NCBI RefSeq assembly: GCF_002563675.1
Contig: NZ_PDJC01000001.1
Span: 620,001-684,000 of the forward strand
Direction of reading: 5' to 3'
Length of the DNA: 64,000 bases
From: Propionicimonas paludicola
GTDB taxonomy: Bacteria > Actinomycetota > Actinomycetes > Propionibacteriales > Propionibacteriaceae
Positions 44,072-53,022 of this stretch are shown piece by piece. The translations under genes were made by a program, and so were the position numbers. Each line of letters begins with the position of its first letter. The stretch's first letter is position 1. The notes under the pieces are model-generated. The model saw only the letters and a list, made by a program, of their open reading frames with translations. It ran no database searches and was not told where the DNA came from.

Positions 44072-45817
44072 ATGTCTCGCGCGGATGCCTCCGGCTGGCG
44101 GCGATGGTTGCCCGGCCTCGGGGTGCTGCTGCGCTACGACCGGTCCTGGCTGCGCGGTGACCTCCTGGCCGGCATCACGGTGGCCGCCTACCTGATTCCG
44201 CAGGTGATGGCCTACGCCGAGATCATCGGACTCCCGCCACAGGTCGGGCTGTGGGCCGTGGTTGCGCCGGTCATCCTCTACGCCGTCCTGGGCACCTCCC
44301 GACAGCTGTCGGTCGGCCCGGAGTCCACGACGGCGCTGCTCACGGCGGCGGCCATCCTGGCGCTGGGTGGCACCGATCCGAGCAGGCGAGCCGGCCTGGC
44401 CGCGCTGGTGGCCGTGGCAGTGGGAGTCGTCTGCCTGATCGGGGCCGTGGCCCGGCTCGGCTTCCTGGCCAGCCTGCTGTCCAGGCCGGTGCTGGTCGGC
44501 TACCTGGCCGGCATCGGCCTGCTGATGGTGATCAGCCAGTACGGCAACCTCACCGGCCTGGCCATCGGGGGAGCCAACCCGTGGAGCCAGACCGCCTCAC
44601 TGCTCGGGCAGCTGGGCGCAGTGCACGTCCCGACTGTGATCCTGGGGCTCAGCGTGGCGGTGGTGCTGTTCGTGTTGCGGCGGTGGGCGCCGAGCTGGCC
44701 CGGCCCGCTCCTGGTGATGCTGGCCTCGGCGGCGTTGGTCGGGCTGACCCCGGTCGGGTCGCTCGGGCTGGCCGTGGTCGGCACCCTGCCCCAGACCCCG
44801 CCGGGATGGGCGCTCCCGGACGTGACCTCGGTGGGCGTCCTGCCGCTGATCCAGGCCGCCCTCGGGGTGTCCGTGGTCGCCTACAGCGATGTGATCCTGA
44901 CCGGACGAGCCTTCGCGGCCCGGCGCGAGGAGCGGATCGACGCCAACGCCGAGCTGCTGGCGCTGGGCGCCGCGAACCTGGCCAACGGCTTCCTGGGTGG
45001 GATCCCGGTGTCGTCCTCGGCGTCCCGGACCGTGATCGGCGACTCGGCCGGGAGCCGGACGCAGCTGCACTCGCTGGTCGCCGCAGCCACCGTGGTGCTG
45101 GCCATCTTCTTCCTCTCGCCGGTCCTGGCCGCGTTCCCGCAGGCTGCGCTGGCCGGCCTGGTGGTCTACGCCGGGCTGCGGTTGGTGGATCTGGCCGAGT
45201 TGCGCCGGATCGCGGCGTTCCGGCTCAGCGAGCTGGTGTTGGCCCTGGTCACCATGGCTGCGGTGCTGGTGGTCGGGTTGCTCAACGGGATCGCGATCGC
45301 CGTGGCTCTGTCCCTGCTCGATCTGATCCGGCGGATCGCCCATCCTCACGACGGGGTGCTCGGCTACGTCCCCGGCCTGGCCGGCATGCACGACATCGAC
45401 GACTACCCGGACGCCGCCCAGGTGCCGGGCCTGGTGGTCTACCGCTACGACTCGCCGCTGTTCTTCGCCAATGCCGACGACTTCCTGACCCGGGCCCTGG
45501 CCGGCGTCGATCGGGCACCGGCTCCGCCGCAGTGGTTCCTGCTGAATGCCGAAGCCAACGTGGAGATCGACCTGACCGCATTGGACGCCCTCGAGCAACT
45601 GCGGGCCACCCTGACCGAGCGCGGGATCGTCTTTGCCATGGCCCGGGTCAAGATGGAGTTGCGCGACCAACTCAACGTCGGCGGCTTCCTCGACCGGGTG
45701 GGCGCCGATCGGATCTTCCCCACCCTGCCCACAGCGGTTGCCGCCTTCACCGCCTGGTGCGAGGCTGGCTCATCGGGGCCACCGGGCCGGGCCGCGACCC
45801 CCGCAGAACCCCAGTGA
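44072..45817 (+). CDS. SulP-family anion (sulfate) transporter with STAS domain
   Basis: The protein has 581 residues. About ten to twelve membrane segments are visible, with SulP patterns AYLIPQVMAYAEIIGLPP (near 35-52) and GIPVSSSASRTVIGDSAGSR (near 310). The C-terminal STAS domain runs from about 445 (VYRYDSPLFFANADDF). It transports sulfate, bicarbonate or another anion; the sequence alone does not fix the substrate. Confidence 0.88.
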   Translation: MSRADASGWRRWLPGLGVLLRYDRSWLRGDLLAGITVAAYLIPQVMAYAEIIGLPPQVGLWAVVAPVILYAVLGTSRQLSVGPESTTALLTAAAILALGGTDPSRRAGLAALVAVAVGVVCLIGAVARLGFLASLLSRPVLVGYLAGIGLLMVISQYGNLTGLAIGGANPWSQTASLLGQLGAVHVPTVILGLSVAVVLFVLRRWAPSWPGPLLVMLASAALVGLTPVGSLGLAVVGTLPQTPPGWALPDVTSVGVLPLIQAALGVSVVAYSDVILTGRAFAARREERIDANAELLALGAANLANGFLGGIPVSSSASRTVIGDSAGSRTQLHSLVAAATVVLAIFFLSPVLAAFPQAALAGLVVYAGLRLVDLAELRRIAAFRLSELVLALVTMAAVLVVGLLNGIAIAVALSLLDLIRRIAHPHDGVLGYVPGLAGMHDIDDYPDAAQVPGLVVYRYDSPLFFANADDFLTRALAGVDRAPAPPQWFLLNAEANVEIDLTALDALEQLRATLTERGIVFAMARVKMELRDQLNVGGFLDRVGADRIFPTLPTAVAAFTAWCEAGSSGPPGRAATPAEPQ

Positions 45818-45828
45818 AAGGACGTCCG

Positions 45829-46272
45829 ATGCCGATCGAGTTCCAGGTGACCGTGGACTGTGCCGACCCGCACGAGCTGGCGGCCTGGTGGGCCGAGACT
45901 CTGGCGTGGGAACTGGAGCCGACCAATGAGGAGTTCATCCGGCAGATGGTCGACCTCGGTCACGCCACCGAGGCCGAGACCCGCCAGTGGCGCGGTCAGC
46001 TCTGGTGGGCCACCGGCGCAGCCATCGGCCTGCCCGAAGCTGGCGAGGTGGTCGGCTGCCGGCGGATGCTGTTCCAGCAGGTGCCCGAAGCCAAGACCGT
46101 GAAGAACCGGGTGCATCTGGACCTGCGGCTGGTGGCTGCCGGCGGCGACCTGGATGCAGCCAGGGACGCCCTGCTGGCCCGCGGGGCCACCTTCGTGCAC
46201 GAGGCCAGCCAAGGGCCGTACCGCTGGTACACGATGACCGATCCCGAGGGCAACGAGTTCTGCGTGGCCTGA
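45829..46272 (+). CDS. VOC-family (glyoxalase-like) protein, 147 aa
   Basis: IEFQVTVDCADPHELAAWWA and the ending MTDPEGNEFCVA are typical of glyoxalase-fold VOC proteins of actinobacteria. The two halves form one paired beta-alpha-beta module. The ATG follows AAAGGACGTCCG. The substrate is unknown; many relatives are uncharacterised. Confidence 0.8.
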   Translation: MPIEFQVTVDCADPHELAAWWAETLAWELEPTNEEFIRQMVDLGHATEAETRQWRGQLWWATGAAIGLPEAGEVVGCRRMLFQQVPEAKTVKNRVHLDLRLVAAGGDLDAARDALLARGATFVHEASQGPYRWYTMTDPEGNEFCVA

Positions 46273-46324
46273 TCGGCGCCGGCCCGAGGCGTACCCGGGG
46301 TCGATTCGCCTAAGCTGTCCCCCC

Positions 46325-47032
46325 GTGAGCCCACGCCGACAGCCCGAGCAGCAAGCGCCGCCCGTCCAGAAGCTGGCCCTGCGCTATGCCAAGCGCGGAC
46401 GGGCGCGGTTCGCTTCCCACCGGGACTTCGGACGTGCCTTCGAGCGGGCATTGCGCCGCGCCGAGGTGCCGATGGCCTTCTCGTCCGGCTTCCACCCGCA
46501 CCCGCGGATCAGCTACCTGAACGCCTCACCGACCGGCGCTGCCACCGAGGCCGAGTACATGGTGGTCGGCCTGGCCAAGGAAGTGGATCCCGGCTGGCTG
46601 CGGGACACCCTCAATGCCGCGCTTCCCGACGGCCTGGAGATCTTGGCCGTGGTGGACGCGCCCAGCGGGTTGGCCGACCGGCTCAAGGCCGCGCATTGGC
46701 AGGTTCGTCTGGCCGGCGCTGACCCGTCCGAGGTGGCCGCGGCGGTGCGAGAACTACTGGCCGAGTCCCAGCACCTGGTCACCCGGCAAACCAAAGCCGG
46801 CTTGCGAGAGTTCGATGTCCGTCCGGCGATCCACCGGCTGATCGCCACCGAGGACGGATTCGAGGTCATCTCGGCCATCGGCGAGCCGCTGGTCCGCCCA
46901 GAAGACGTAGTCGCAGCGCTGCAGCAGCTCCGTCCGCGGCTCGCCGAGGTGGGGCCCGGACTGGCTCATCGGCTCGAGCAGGGCACGTGGGACGGCGAGC
47001 GCGTCCAGCCTCCTTTTGAGACCATTTCGTGA
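46325..47032 (+). CDS. TIGR03936-family radical SAM-associated protein (DUF2344)
   Basis: The protein has 235 residues. LRYAKRGRARFASHRDFGRA and AFSSGFHPHPRISY are the family signatures. It normally pairs with the TIGR03960 radical SAM protein (here at 39000) and stands upstream of rne, as it does here. GTG start. Function unknown. Confidence 0.85.
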   Translation: MSPRRQPEQQAPPVQKLALRYAKRGRARFASHRDFGRAFERALRRAEVPMAFSSGFHPHPRISYLNASPTGAATEAEYMVVGLAKEVDPGWLRDTLNAALPDGLEILAVVDAPSGLADRLKAAHWQVRLAGADPSEVAAAVRELLAESQHLVTRQTKAGLREFDVRPAIHRLIATEDGFEVISAIGEPLVRPEDVVAALQQLRPRLAEVGPGLAHRLEQGTWDGERVQPPFETIS

Positions 47033-47115
47033 CAATTGCGGCCGGTCGGCGCATGCCGACCGTGTTCGTGTGGGATACTTGCTTCAGTTGAGGTCATCCA
47101 GACTCCCAACTAAAC

Positions 47116-47208
47116 CGGTGCCCAAGGGCGGGGTGACAGCTCGACCCGGACGTTTTCTCCTTCACCGCGACGCACAGCGACCGCGGGAGTGAAAGACGCC
47201 GGGCACCG
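47116..47208 (+). promoter_or_regulatory. structured leader of rne/rng
   Basis: CGGTGCCC (47116-47123) pairs perfectly with GGGCACCG (47201-47208), enclosing about 77 bases with further GC-rich complementarity. It lies in the 240-base gap before the RNase gene. RNase E is known to control its own mRNA through the 5' leader in other bacteria; a similar role here is inference. Confidence 0.4.
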
Positions 47209-47276
47209 CTCAACTACAGGCTTTGCTGCCATGCGCAGCTGGACGCGGCCAACCCCGGCCGCTGAAGGAGAGCTCC

Positions 47277-49913
47277 ATGCTCGATTCAGAAACCCCTGAT
47301 CCGGTCTCGGACGTGCCCGAGACCCCCAAGCGCCGTCGCTCGGCCAGCCGTCCGGCTGGTCCGCCAGTGGCGGCGGCCCCTGCGCCTGTTGAGGCGCAAC
47401 CGAGTGAGTCGGCACCGTCCGCGACGCCTGAGGCAGTCGTGGACGAGGCTGCGAAGCCGGTCGCGAAGCGAACCCGGCGGACCACTCGCAAGACTGCGGC
47501 GGCACCCGTTCCCGCACCGGAGGAGCCCACTATTGACGTGGCGCCGGTCGTGGCGGAAGCCGCTGCAGTGGAGCCACCGGTCGCACCGGTAGAGGCTCCG
47601 GCCGCCCCGGCTCGCAAGCGCACTCGGGCCCGCAAGCCCGCTGCTGCACAGGAGCCGTTGGTCGAGTCGGACGCCGCCGCGACCGACGAAGTGGCGGCCT
47701 CGCTCGCCGAGCTCGCCAGCCACGTCCCCGAGCGGGCACCGCGCACGGTGCGCGCCGAGACCTTCGGGCTCAGCGATGAGGCCAGCCCCGACGAGGTGCT
47801 GGACTCGCTGGCCGCGGCGATCGGCGGGCTTACCGAGGACGCCGAAGAGGACGAGGACGAGGTGCCCATCGACGGTGACGTCGAGGCTGCCGAGTTCGAT
47901 CCTGCCGACGGTGAGGAAGGCGAGGGCGCCCCGCGCCGTCGTCGTCGCCGTCGTGGCGGACGCCGTCGCCGTCGTGGCGGCAGCGCGGATGCCGGCGATG
48001 GCACCGAGGCCGGCGATGAGGATGCCGAGGCGTCCGATGACGCAGAGGCGGAGACTGAGGCCACTGACGAGCCGGTCAGCGAGGGCAGTTCCCGCCGTCG
48101 CCGTCGTCGTCGCCGTCGTGGCGAGGACTCCGGTGAGCCGGAGGACGAGTCGGTGGACGTCGTGGTCCGGGTGCGCGAGCCCCGTCGCCGCGGCAGCGTC
48201 TCCGATGAGGTCACCGGCATCGAAGGCTCCACCCGGATGGAGGCCAAGAAGCAGCGTCGTCGTGAAGGTCGGGCTGCCGGCCGCCGTCGCACCCCGATCC
48301 TGAGCGAGTCGGAGTTCTTGGCCCGCCGCGAGTCGGTGGACCGCAAGATGCTGATTCGCCAGGTCGAGGACTACTCCCAGATCGCTGTACTCGAGGACGG
48401 GATTCTGGTCGAGCACTACGTCGACCGGGCCTCGGCGACCTCGATGATCGGCAACATCTACCTGGGCCGCGTGCAGAACGTCCTGCCCAGCATGGAGGCC
48501 GCCTTCGTCGACATCGGACGTGGCCGCAACGCCGTCCTCTACGCCGGCGAGGTTGACTGGGATTCCTTCGGTGCCACCGGCTCCGACAAGAAGGTTGAGA
48601 AGGTCTTCAAGTCCGGCCAGTCGGTCCTGGTCCAGGTCAGCAAGGACCCGGTCGGCGCCAAGGGTGCCCGGCTCACCTCGCACGTGTCGGTTCCGGGGCG
48701 CTACATCGTCTACTCGCCGGGCGGCCAGCTGTCCGGGATCTCCCGCAAGCTGCCCGAGAGCGAGCGCAAGCGGCTCAAGACCATCCTCGACGAGCTGATC
48801 GGGCCGAACGCTTCGGTGATCGTGCGCACGGCCGCCGAAGGTGCCAGCGAGGAAGAGCTGGTTCGCGACGTCAACCGGCTCAAGGCGCAGTGGGAGGTGC
48901 TGGAGAAGAAGGCCGCCAGCGGCCAGGCACCCCAGCTGCTCTACTCCGAGCCCGACCTGACTGTCCGGATCGTCCGGGACCTGTTCACCGAGGACTTCGG
49001 TTCGCTGATCGTCGACGGCCACGGCGGCCCGGACGACGCCCACGCCACTGTCGAGGCCTACGTCCAGCATGTCGCGCCGCACCTGGGCGACCGGCTGCAG
49101 CGCTGGGATCGCAACGCCGACGGCGACCTCTTCGATCACTTCCGCGTGCACGAGCAGGTCGCGAAGGCGCTGGAGCGCAAGGTCTTCTTGCCTTCTGGTG
49201 GTTCGCTGATCATCGACCGCACCGAAGCCATGACGGTGATCGACGTGAACACCGGCAAGTTCACCGGCACCTCGGGCAACCTCGAGGCCACGGTCACCTC
49301 CAACAACCTGGAGGCGGCCGAGGAGATCGTCCGTCAGCTGCGGCTGCGCGACATCGGCGGCATCATCGTGATCGACTTCATCGACATGGTGCTGCCGGCC
49401 AACCGCGAGCTGCTGCTGCGCCGGCTGGTCGAATGCCTGGGACGCGACCGCACCCGCCACCAGGTGGCCGAGGTCACGTCGCTGGGTCTGGTGCAGATGA
49501 CCCGCAAGAAGATCGGCACCGGCTTGGCTGAGGCGTTCACCGTGGCCTGCGAGACCTGCAAGGGTCGCGGCTACCACGTCCATGACGCTCCGGTGGCTTC
49601 GCAGGCGCCGGCTGATGGCGGCGACCGGGAGTCCCGGCGCCGTGGTCCGGCCGTCGTAGCTGCGACGTCGCGCCGCAACCCTCGCACCCGCAAGGAGCCG
49701 GCTGAGTCGGCGGCCGAGCCGATCGTGGAGCCTGTCGTCGAGCTGGTCGTCGAGACCCCGGCCGAGCCGGTCGTAGCCGTTGCGGTTGAGCCGGTCGTCG
49801 AGGTCGTTACGGATGTGCCCGCCGAGTCTCTGGTTGCCCCGGTGGACGTCGAGGTCGCGCCCGAGCCCGAGCCGGCCGTCGCCGAGGACGTCCTGGAGCC
49901 CGCCGAGTCCTGA
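47277..49913 (+). CDS. rne: ribonuclease E/G
   Basis: The protein has 878 residues. About 350 N-terminal residues are disordered, with acidic blocks and runs of arginine/glycine (RRRRRRGGRRRRRGG near 225). The S1 domain lies near 385-470. The catalytic metal site is TVIDVNTGKFTG and GGIIVIDFIDM; the zinc-link cysteines are in VACETCKGRGY. A Val/Glu/Pro-rich tail follows. It starts mRNA decay and processes rRNA. ATG after AAGGAGAG. In this phylum the gene usually precedes rplU-rpmA directly; here 12.7 kb intervenes. Confidence 0.93.
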   Translation: MLDSETPDPVSDVPETPKRRRSASRPAGPPVAAAPAPVEAQPSESAPSATPEAVVDEAAKPVAKRTRRTTRKTAAAPVPAPEEPTIDVAPVVAEAAAVEPPVAPVEAPAAPARKRTRARKPAAAQEPLVESDAAATDEVAASLAELASHVPERAPRTVRAETFGLSDEASPDEVLDSLAAAIGGLTEDAEEDEDEVPIDGDVEAAEFDPADGEEGEGAPRRRRRRRGGRRRRRGGSADAGDGTEAGDEDAEASDDAEAETEATDEPVSEGSSRRRRRRRRRGEDSGEPEDESVDVVVRVREPRRRGSVSDEVTGIEGSTRMEAKKQRRREGRAAGRRRTPILSESEFLARRESVDRKMLIRQVEDYSQIAVLEDGILVEHYVDRASATSMIGNIYLGRVQNVLPSMEAAFVDIGRGRNAVLYAGEVDWDSFGATGSDKKVEKVFKSGQSVLVQVSKDPVGAKGARLTSHVSVPGRYIVYSPGGQLSGISRKLPESERKRLKTILDELIGPNASVIVRTAAEGASEEELVRDVNRLKAQWEVLEKKAASGQAPQLLYSEPDLTVRIVRDLFTEDFGSLIVDGHGGPDDAHATVEAYVQHVAPHLGDRLQRWDRNADGDLFDHFRVHEQVAKALERKVFLPSGGSLIIDRTEAMTVIDVNTGKFTGTSGNLEATVTSNNLEAAEEIVRQLRLRDIGGIIVIDFIDMVLPANRELLLRRLVECLGRDRTRHQVAEVTSLGLVQMTRKKIGTGLAEAFTVACETCKGRGYHVHDAPVASQAPADGGDRESRRRGPAVVAATSRRNPRTRKEPAESAAEPIVEPVVELVVETPAEPVVAVAVEPVVEVVTDVPAESLVAPVDVEVAPEPEPAVAEDVLEPAES

Positions 49914-49967
49914 TCAGACGTGGAGGGGGCGCCGACCACCTGGCAGGCGCTCCCATCCACGCCCAAC

Positions 49968-52073
49968 TCAGCGGTACTGGAACCTGGCCGCCTTCGCCTT
50001 GGGGCTGGTGCCAACCGGCGTCACAACGCGGATGTACACGGTGGCTTTCTTCGTGATCTTCGGAACGATGACGTCGATTCGGCCGGCACTGAGCACGAAC
50101 TTCGCCTTCTTCGGCCCCACCAGAACCTTGGAGACGACGCCGAGGCCCTTGCCGGTGACGACCACGTGGTATCCACCCTTGCGTGGCCCCTTCTTCCGAG
50201 AGAGCTTGGACACCTTCGGGGGGTCAAGGTAGGTCAGCCACCCGGCCGTCGACGCGCTGCTCTGGCCGACCGATGTGCTGATCCTGACCTCGGCATCGCC
50301 AGCGGAGTGCTTCGGGGTGACGAAGCTCAGCGACGTCGGGGAGGACACCGCGACACCGGTCGCGGGCATGCCACCGACACTCACGCTGGGAACGCCGAGG
50401 AAGTCCGCGCCCACAACCTGGACCCGCTGCCCGCCGCCAACGCGGACGTATCGGGCCGATAGCGCCGTGAGTTCGGGCACCCCGACGATGTAGCTGAGGG
50501 TTGTCCCGGCATTTCCGCCGTTGGTGGCCACCGTGACGGTGATCGGGCCCACCGGCAGCCCGGCGGGCACCTTGGCTCGCACCAGAGTCGATTGAGTCTC
50601 TTCATTCGGCACCTCGACCTGAGCTTGGGTGTCTCCGAAGTACACCCGAGTGTTGCTGCCGTCCAGATCGCTGCCGTGCACCTCGATCCAGTTACCTCCC
50701 GCCGCCGGTCCATGGTCCGGCGTCAGCGACACCGCCGAGGGCTGAGTACTGAATCGGAAGGTGCCGGTCACGCTTCCGGAGGATCCGTCCGCGCCGGACA
50801 CTGCGAGGTAGTAGTGCACGCCGCCCTGGACGCTGACCCGACTGAGGCGACTCCAGACGATCGGCGGCGTCTGCGTGCCGTGGTTCTCTGCGATCTTCAC
50901 AAGGCCGGACAGGGTCGTCCCGCGATAGAGGCTGAGGACCGAATCGAAGGCGGTCCCGCGCAGATCGACAGTGACGGCGCCGTTCGTCGGAGGGACGAAC
51001 CGGTACCACAGGCTCTTGCTGGCGTTGCCGCCGGTCAGATGCTGCGGCTCATCCGGCTCGAGGGTGGCCGTCGCATTGTCGCCGACAAGGTCGGACGCAG
51101 CGTTAAGCGCAGTCGCGTCAGCGAAGTCATCATTGTCGGGCCTGGATGAGGGGACCCACGCGTCGGTCAGGGTGATCTCGCCGGTTGCGCCCTGGTAGCC
51201 GTCCACGCAGATCCAGTAGGTCTTGTTCGCCTTCAACTCCAACCCGGAGATGGCGCTGGTGGACGTGCTGGGGTTGGCGTCGTCGTTCGACGCGAGTCGA
51301 GTGAGGCTGCCGAAACTGAACGGGAGTGCCTCTTGACGGAAGACCGCGAGCACGGTGTCGAAACCGCTGCCACTGGTGGTCAGCGACAGGGTGCCGTTGT
51401 GCACGGGCTGGTAGCGCCACCAGACCGACTTCGAGGCAGCCTGGCCGGCGATCGCAGGTATCTCCCCGGCCTCGGCAGTGGCATTGACGTTCCAGCGCGT
51501 CTGCGACCAGTTCACTCCCAGAGTCTCCGGGCTCGACACCGGGTCATTGGTCGGGTGCTGGGAGAACCTGTAGGTGAGTTTGGTGAACGAGCGCACTCCC
51601 GCCTTGCCGGCGATCGCGATCTTGTAGTCCCAGCCTGCATGGATGGGCAGGGAGACGATCGACGCTGCCGTGCTGGTCGAGGATCGGTCGTCATTCGCGG
51701 CAAGGCGGGTGAGCGACCCGACGGCGTAGCCGACATAGACCGCGATTACCGAGTCGTAGTCGGCGTCCGCAGTGACGGAGAGGGTGAGGTTTCCGTCAAA
51801 CGCCGAGGTGTAGCTGTACCAGATGCTGCCGGGGGTCGGCGTGGCCCCATCCGGGTCGTGTGACGGCTCGCCGGCCTGTGTGGTCGCATCCACAGTCGTG
51901 CCGTAGACATCGGTGGACCCTGTGACCGCCGGGTTGAGGGTGACGGCGTCGGCGAAGTTGTCGTTGGAGGGTGCGGCCGCGTGTGCCGGCGTGACCGAGG
52001 CAAGAGTGATGCCCGTGGCCAGGGCCAGTGCGACGGTAAGGCTGAGGATCCGGTGAAGCCGGTGAGGTGTCAT
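49968..52073 (-). CDS. secreted multidomain protein with PPC-like repeats and IPT/TIG domains
   Basis: The protein has 701 residues. The signal peptide ends at THAHAA-like PAHAAAP near residue 35. Three related beta domains follow (near 36, 180 and 315), each with forms of NDNFADA, SIWYSYT or SLWYRFV, and LTRLAANDD, as in pre-peptidase C-terminal repeats. Three IPT/TIG domains (near 440, 540 and 620) carry DHGPAAGGNWIEVHG-type motifs. It probably works at the cell surface in adhesion or binding. ATG at 52073, 24 bases after the 129-aa gene. Confidence 0.75.
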   Translation of the reverse strand: MTPHRLHRILSLTVALALATGITLASVTPAHAAAPSNDNFADAVTLNPAVTGSTDVYGTTVDATTQAGEPSHDPDGATPTPGSIWYSYTSAFDGNLTLSVTADADYDSVIAVYVGYAVGSLTRLAANDDRSSTSTAASIVSLPIHAGWDYKIAIAGKAGVRSFTKLTYRFSQHPTNDPVSSPETLGVNWSQTRWNVNATAEAGEIPAIAGQAASKSVWWRYQPVHNGTLSLTTSGSGFDTVLAVFRQEALPFSFGSLTRLASNDDANPSTSTSAISGLELKANKTYWICVDGYQGATGEITLTDAWVPSSRPDNDDFADATALNAASDLVGDNATATLEPDEPQHLTGGNASKSLWYRFVPPTNGAVTVDLRGTAFDSVLSLYRGTTLSGLVKIAENHGTQTPPIVWSRLSRVSVQGGVHYYLAVSGADGSSGSVTGTFRFSTQPSAVSLTPDHGPAAGGNWIEVHGSDLDGSNTRVYFGDTQAQVEVPNEETQSTLVRAKVPAGLPVGPITVTVATNGGNAGTTLSYIVGVPELTALSARYVRVGGGQRVQVVGADFLGVPSVSVGGMPATGVAVSSPTSLSFVTPKHSAGDAEVRISTSVGQSSASTAGWLTYLDPPKVSKLSRKKGPRKGGYHVVVTGKGLGVVSKVLVGPKKAKFVLSAGRIDVIVPKITKKATVYIRVVTPVGTSPKAKAARFQYR

Positions 52074-52096
52074 GATCGTCTTTCGAAGTAGCTGGC

Positions 52097-52486
52097 TCAC
52101 AACGTCAGTTGGAGGGTGTTCTGCGGGTCGGCGGGATCCAGCCGGACGTCCACTCGGCGGCCGGGCTGGAGGCGGTACAGGTGCAGCGGCAGCGCGGTCA
52201 CACTGCGTGTGACCTGGACCGGGACGCCGGTGGGCAGGAGCACCATCAGCTCCACCTCGATCACCGACGCGCCGTTGACGATCACCCCGGTATCCCGCGT
52301 ACTGACCACTGTGGCCTGGGCGGTGATGGCCAGACCGTCCGGCAGTGCTGCTGGGCTGGGCTGGTTGGCCAGGATCGCGTTCATCCGTGACTGGGCGTCA
52401 GCGAGCTGGCCCTTGACGTCCATGCTCGCCAGCTGCTGGTTGCCCATCTTCTGCAGCTTGGCCAGATCCTTGAACAGACCCATCAT
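52097..52486 (-). CDS. hypothetical protein, 129 aa
   Basis: The N-terminal helix MMGLFKDLAKLQKMGNQQLA resembles that of the neighbouring 133-aa protein, and a beta-rich C-terminal domain follows (VIEVELMVLLPTGVPVQVTR). The ATG at 52486 shares a base with the stop of the upstream gene (TGATG), so they are coupled. No known domain. Confidence 0.65.
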   Translation of the reverse strand: MMGLFKDLAKLQKMGNQQLASMDVKGQLADAQSRMNAILANQPSPAALPDGLAITAQATVVSTRDTGVIVNGASVIEVELMVLLPTGVPVQVTRSVTALPLHLYRLQPGRRVDVRLDPADPQNTLQLTL

Positions 52487-52887
52487 CACGCCTGGGTGTA
52501 GAGCACGTTGAAGCGGTTGCCGAGGGCCCGGTCGGCCTGAATCCGCTCGCCCCAGCCAGGCTGCGCAATCGCCCAGTCGGCTGCGCTGATCCCCATCGAC
52601 GCGGCGACTTCCGGCAGACGATCGGAGTCGTAGCCGAAGGCCGAAATCCCCTTCACCACAGCGGTGTAGGTCTCCAGGCTGACTCCGGCGATCGGCTCGA
52701 GCGCCGCAGCGGACGGCTGCCCGTAGCTGGCGGTGTTCAGGGCGTTCACCTGGGCTTGGCCACCGGCCTGTGTAGCCGCTGCGGCCTGCGCCTGTGCCTG
52801 CGCGCCGAGGGCATTCGCCGTCTCGATCATTCCGGGCGCCGCGGCGACCATGTCCTTCATGTCCTTGAGGTTCTTGAGCAGTCCCAT
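52486..52887 (-). CDS. hypothetical protein, 133 aa
   Basis: MGLLKNLKDMKDMVAAAPGM opens an Ala/Gln-rich helical stretch (GAQAQAQAAAATQAGG), then a domain with a leucine-poor helical pattern (DRLPEVAASMGISAADWAIA). ATG at 52887 after AGGAG with seven-base spacing. It is the first gene of a likely three-gene set (52887 to 49968), downstream of the LAL regulator on the same strand. Confidence 0.65.
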   Translation of the reverse strand: MGLLKNLKDMKDMVAAAPGMIETANALGAQAQAQAAAATQAGGQAQVNALNTASYGQPSAAALEPIAGVSLETYTAVVKGISAFGYDSDRLPEVAASMGISAADWAIAQPGWGERIQADRALGNRFNVLYTQA

Positions 52888-53022
52888 GGCAGTTCTCCTG
52901 TCGTCGACCCGCACGCTGCGGGCACGACATCGAACCTAGGAAATGACCATCCCCGGACGGGACCGGGTCGACCACGGTATTGCGGACCGTGGACTACGGT
53001 GTTCCGGGCCGCTACTGCGGGG

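Noticed and set aside
44251-45828. Alternative frame inside the SulP gene that continues into the VOC protein
   Set aside because: Only the part after 45829 has family character and a ribosome binding site; the earlier part is an Arg/Gly-rich shadow of sulP.
47286-49583. 765-aa minus-strand frame opposite rne
   Set aside because: Antisense of the RNase E coding region with no motifs.
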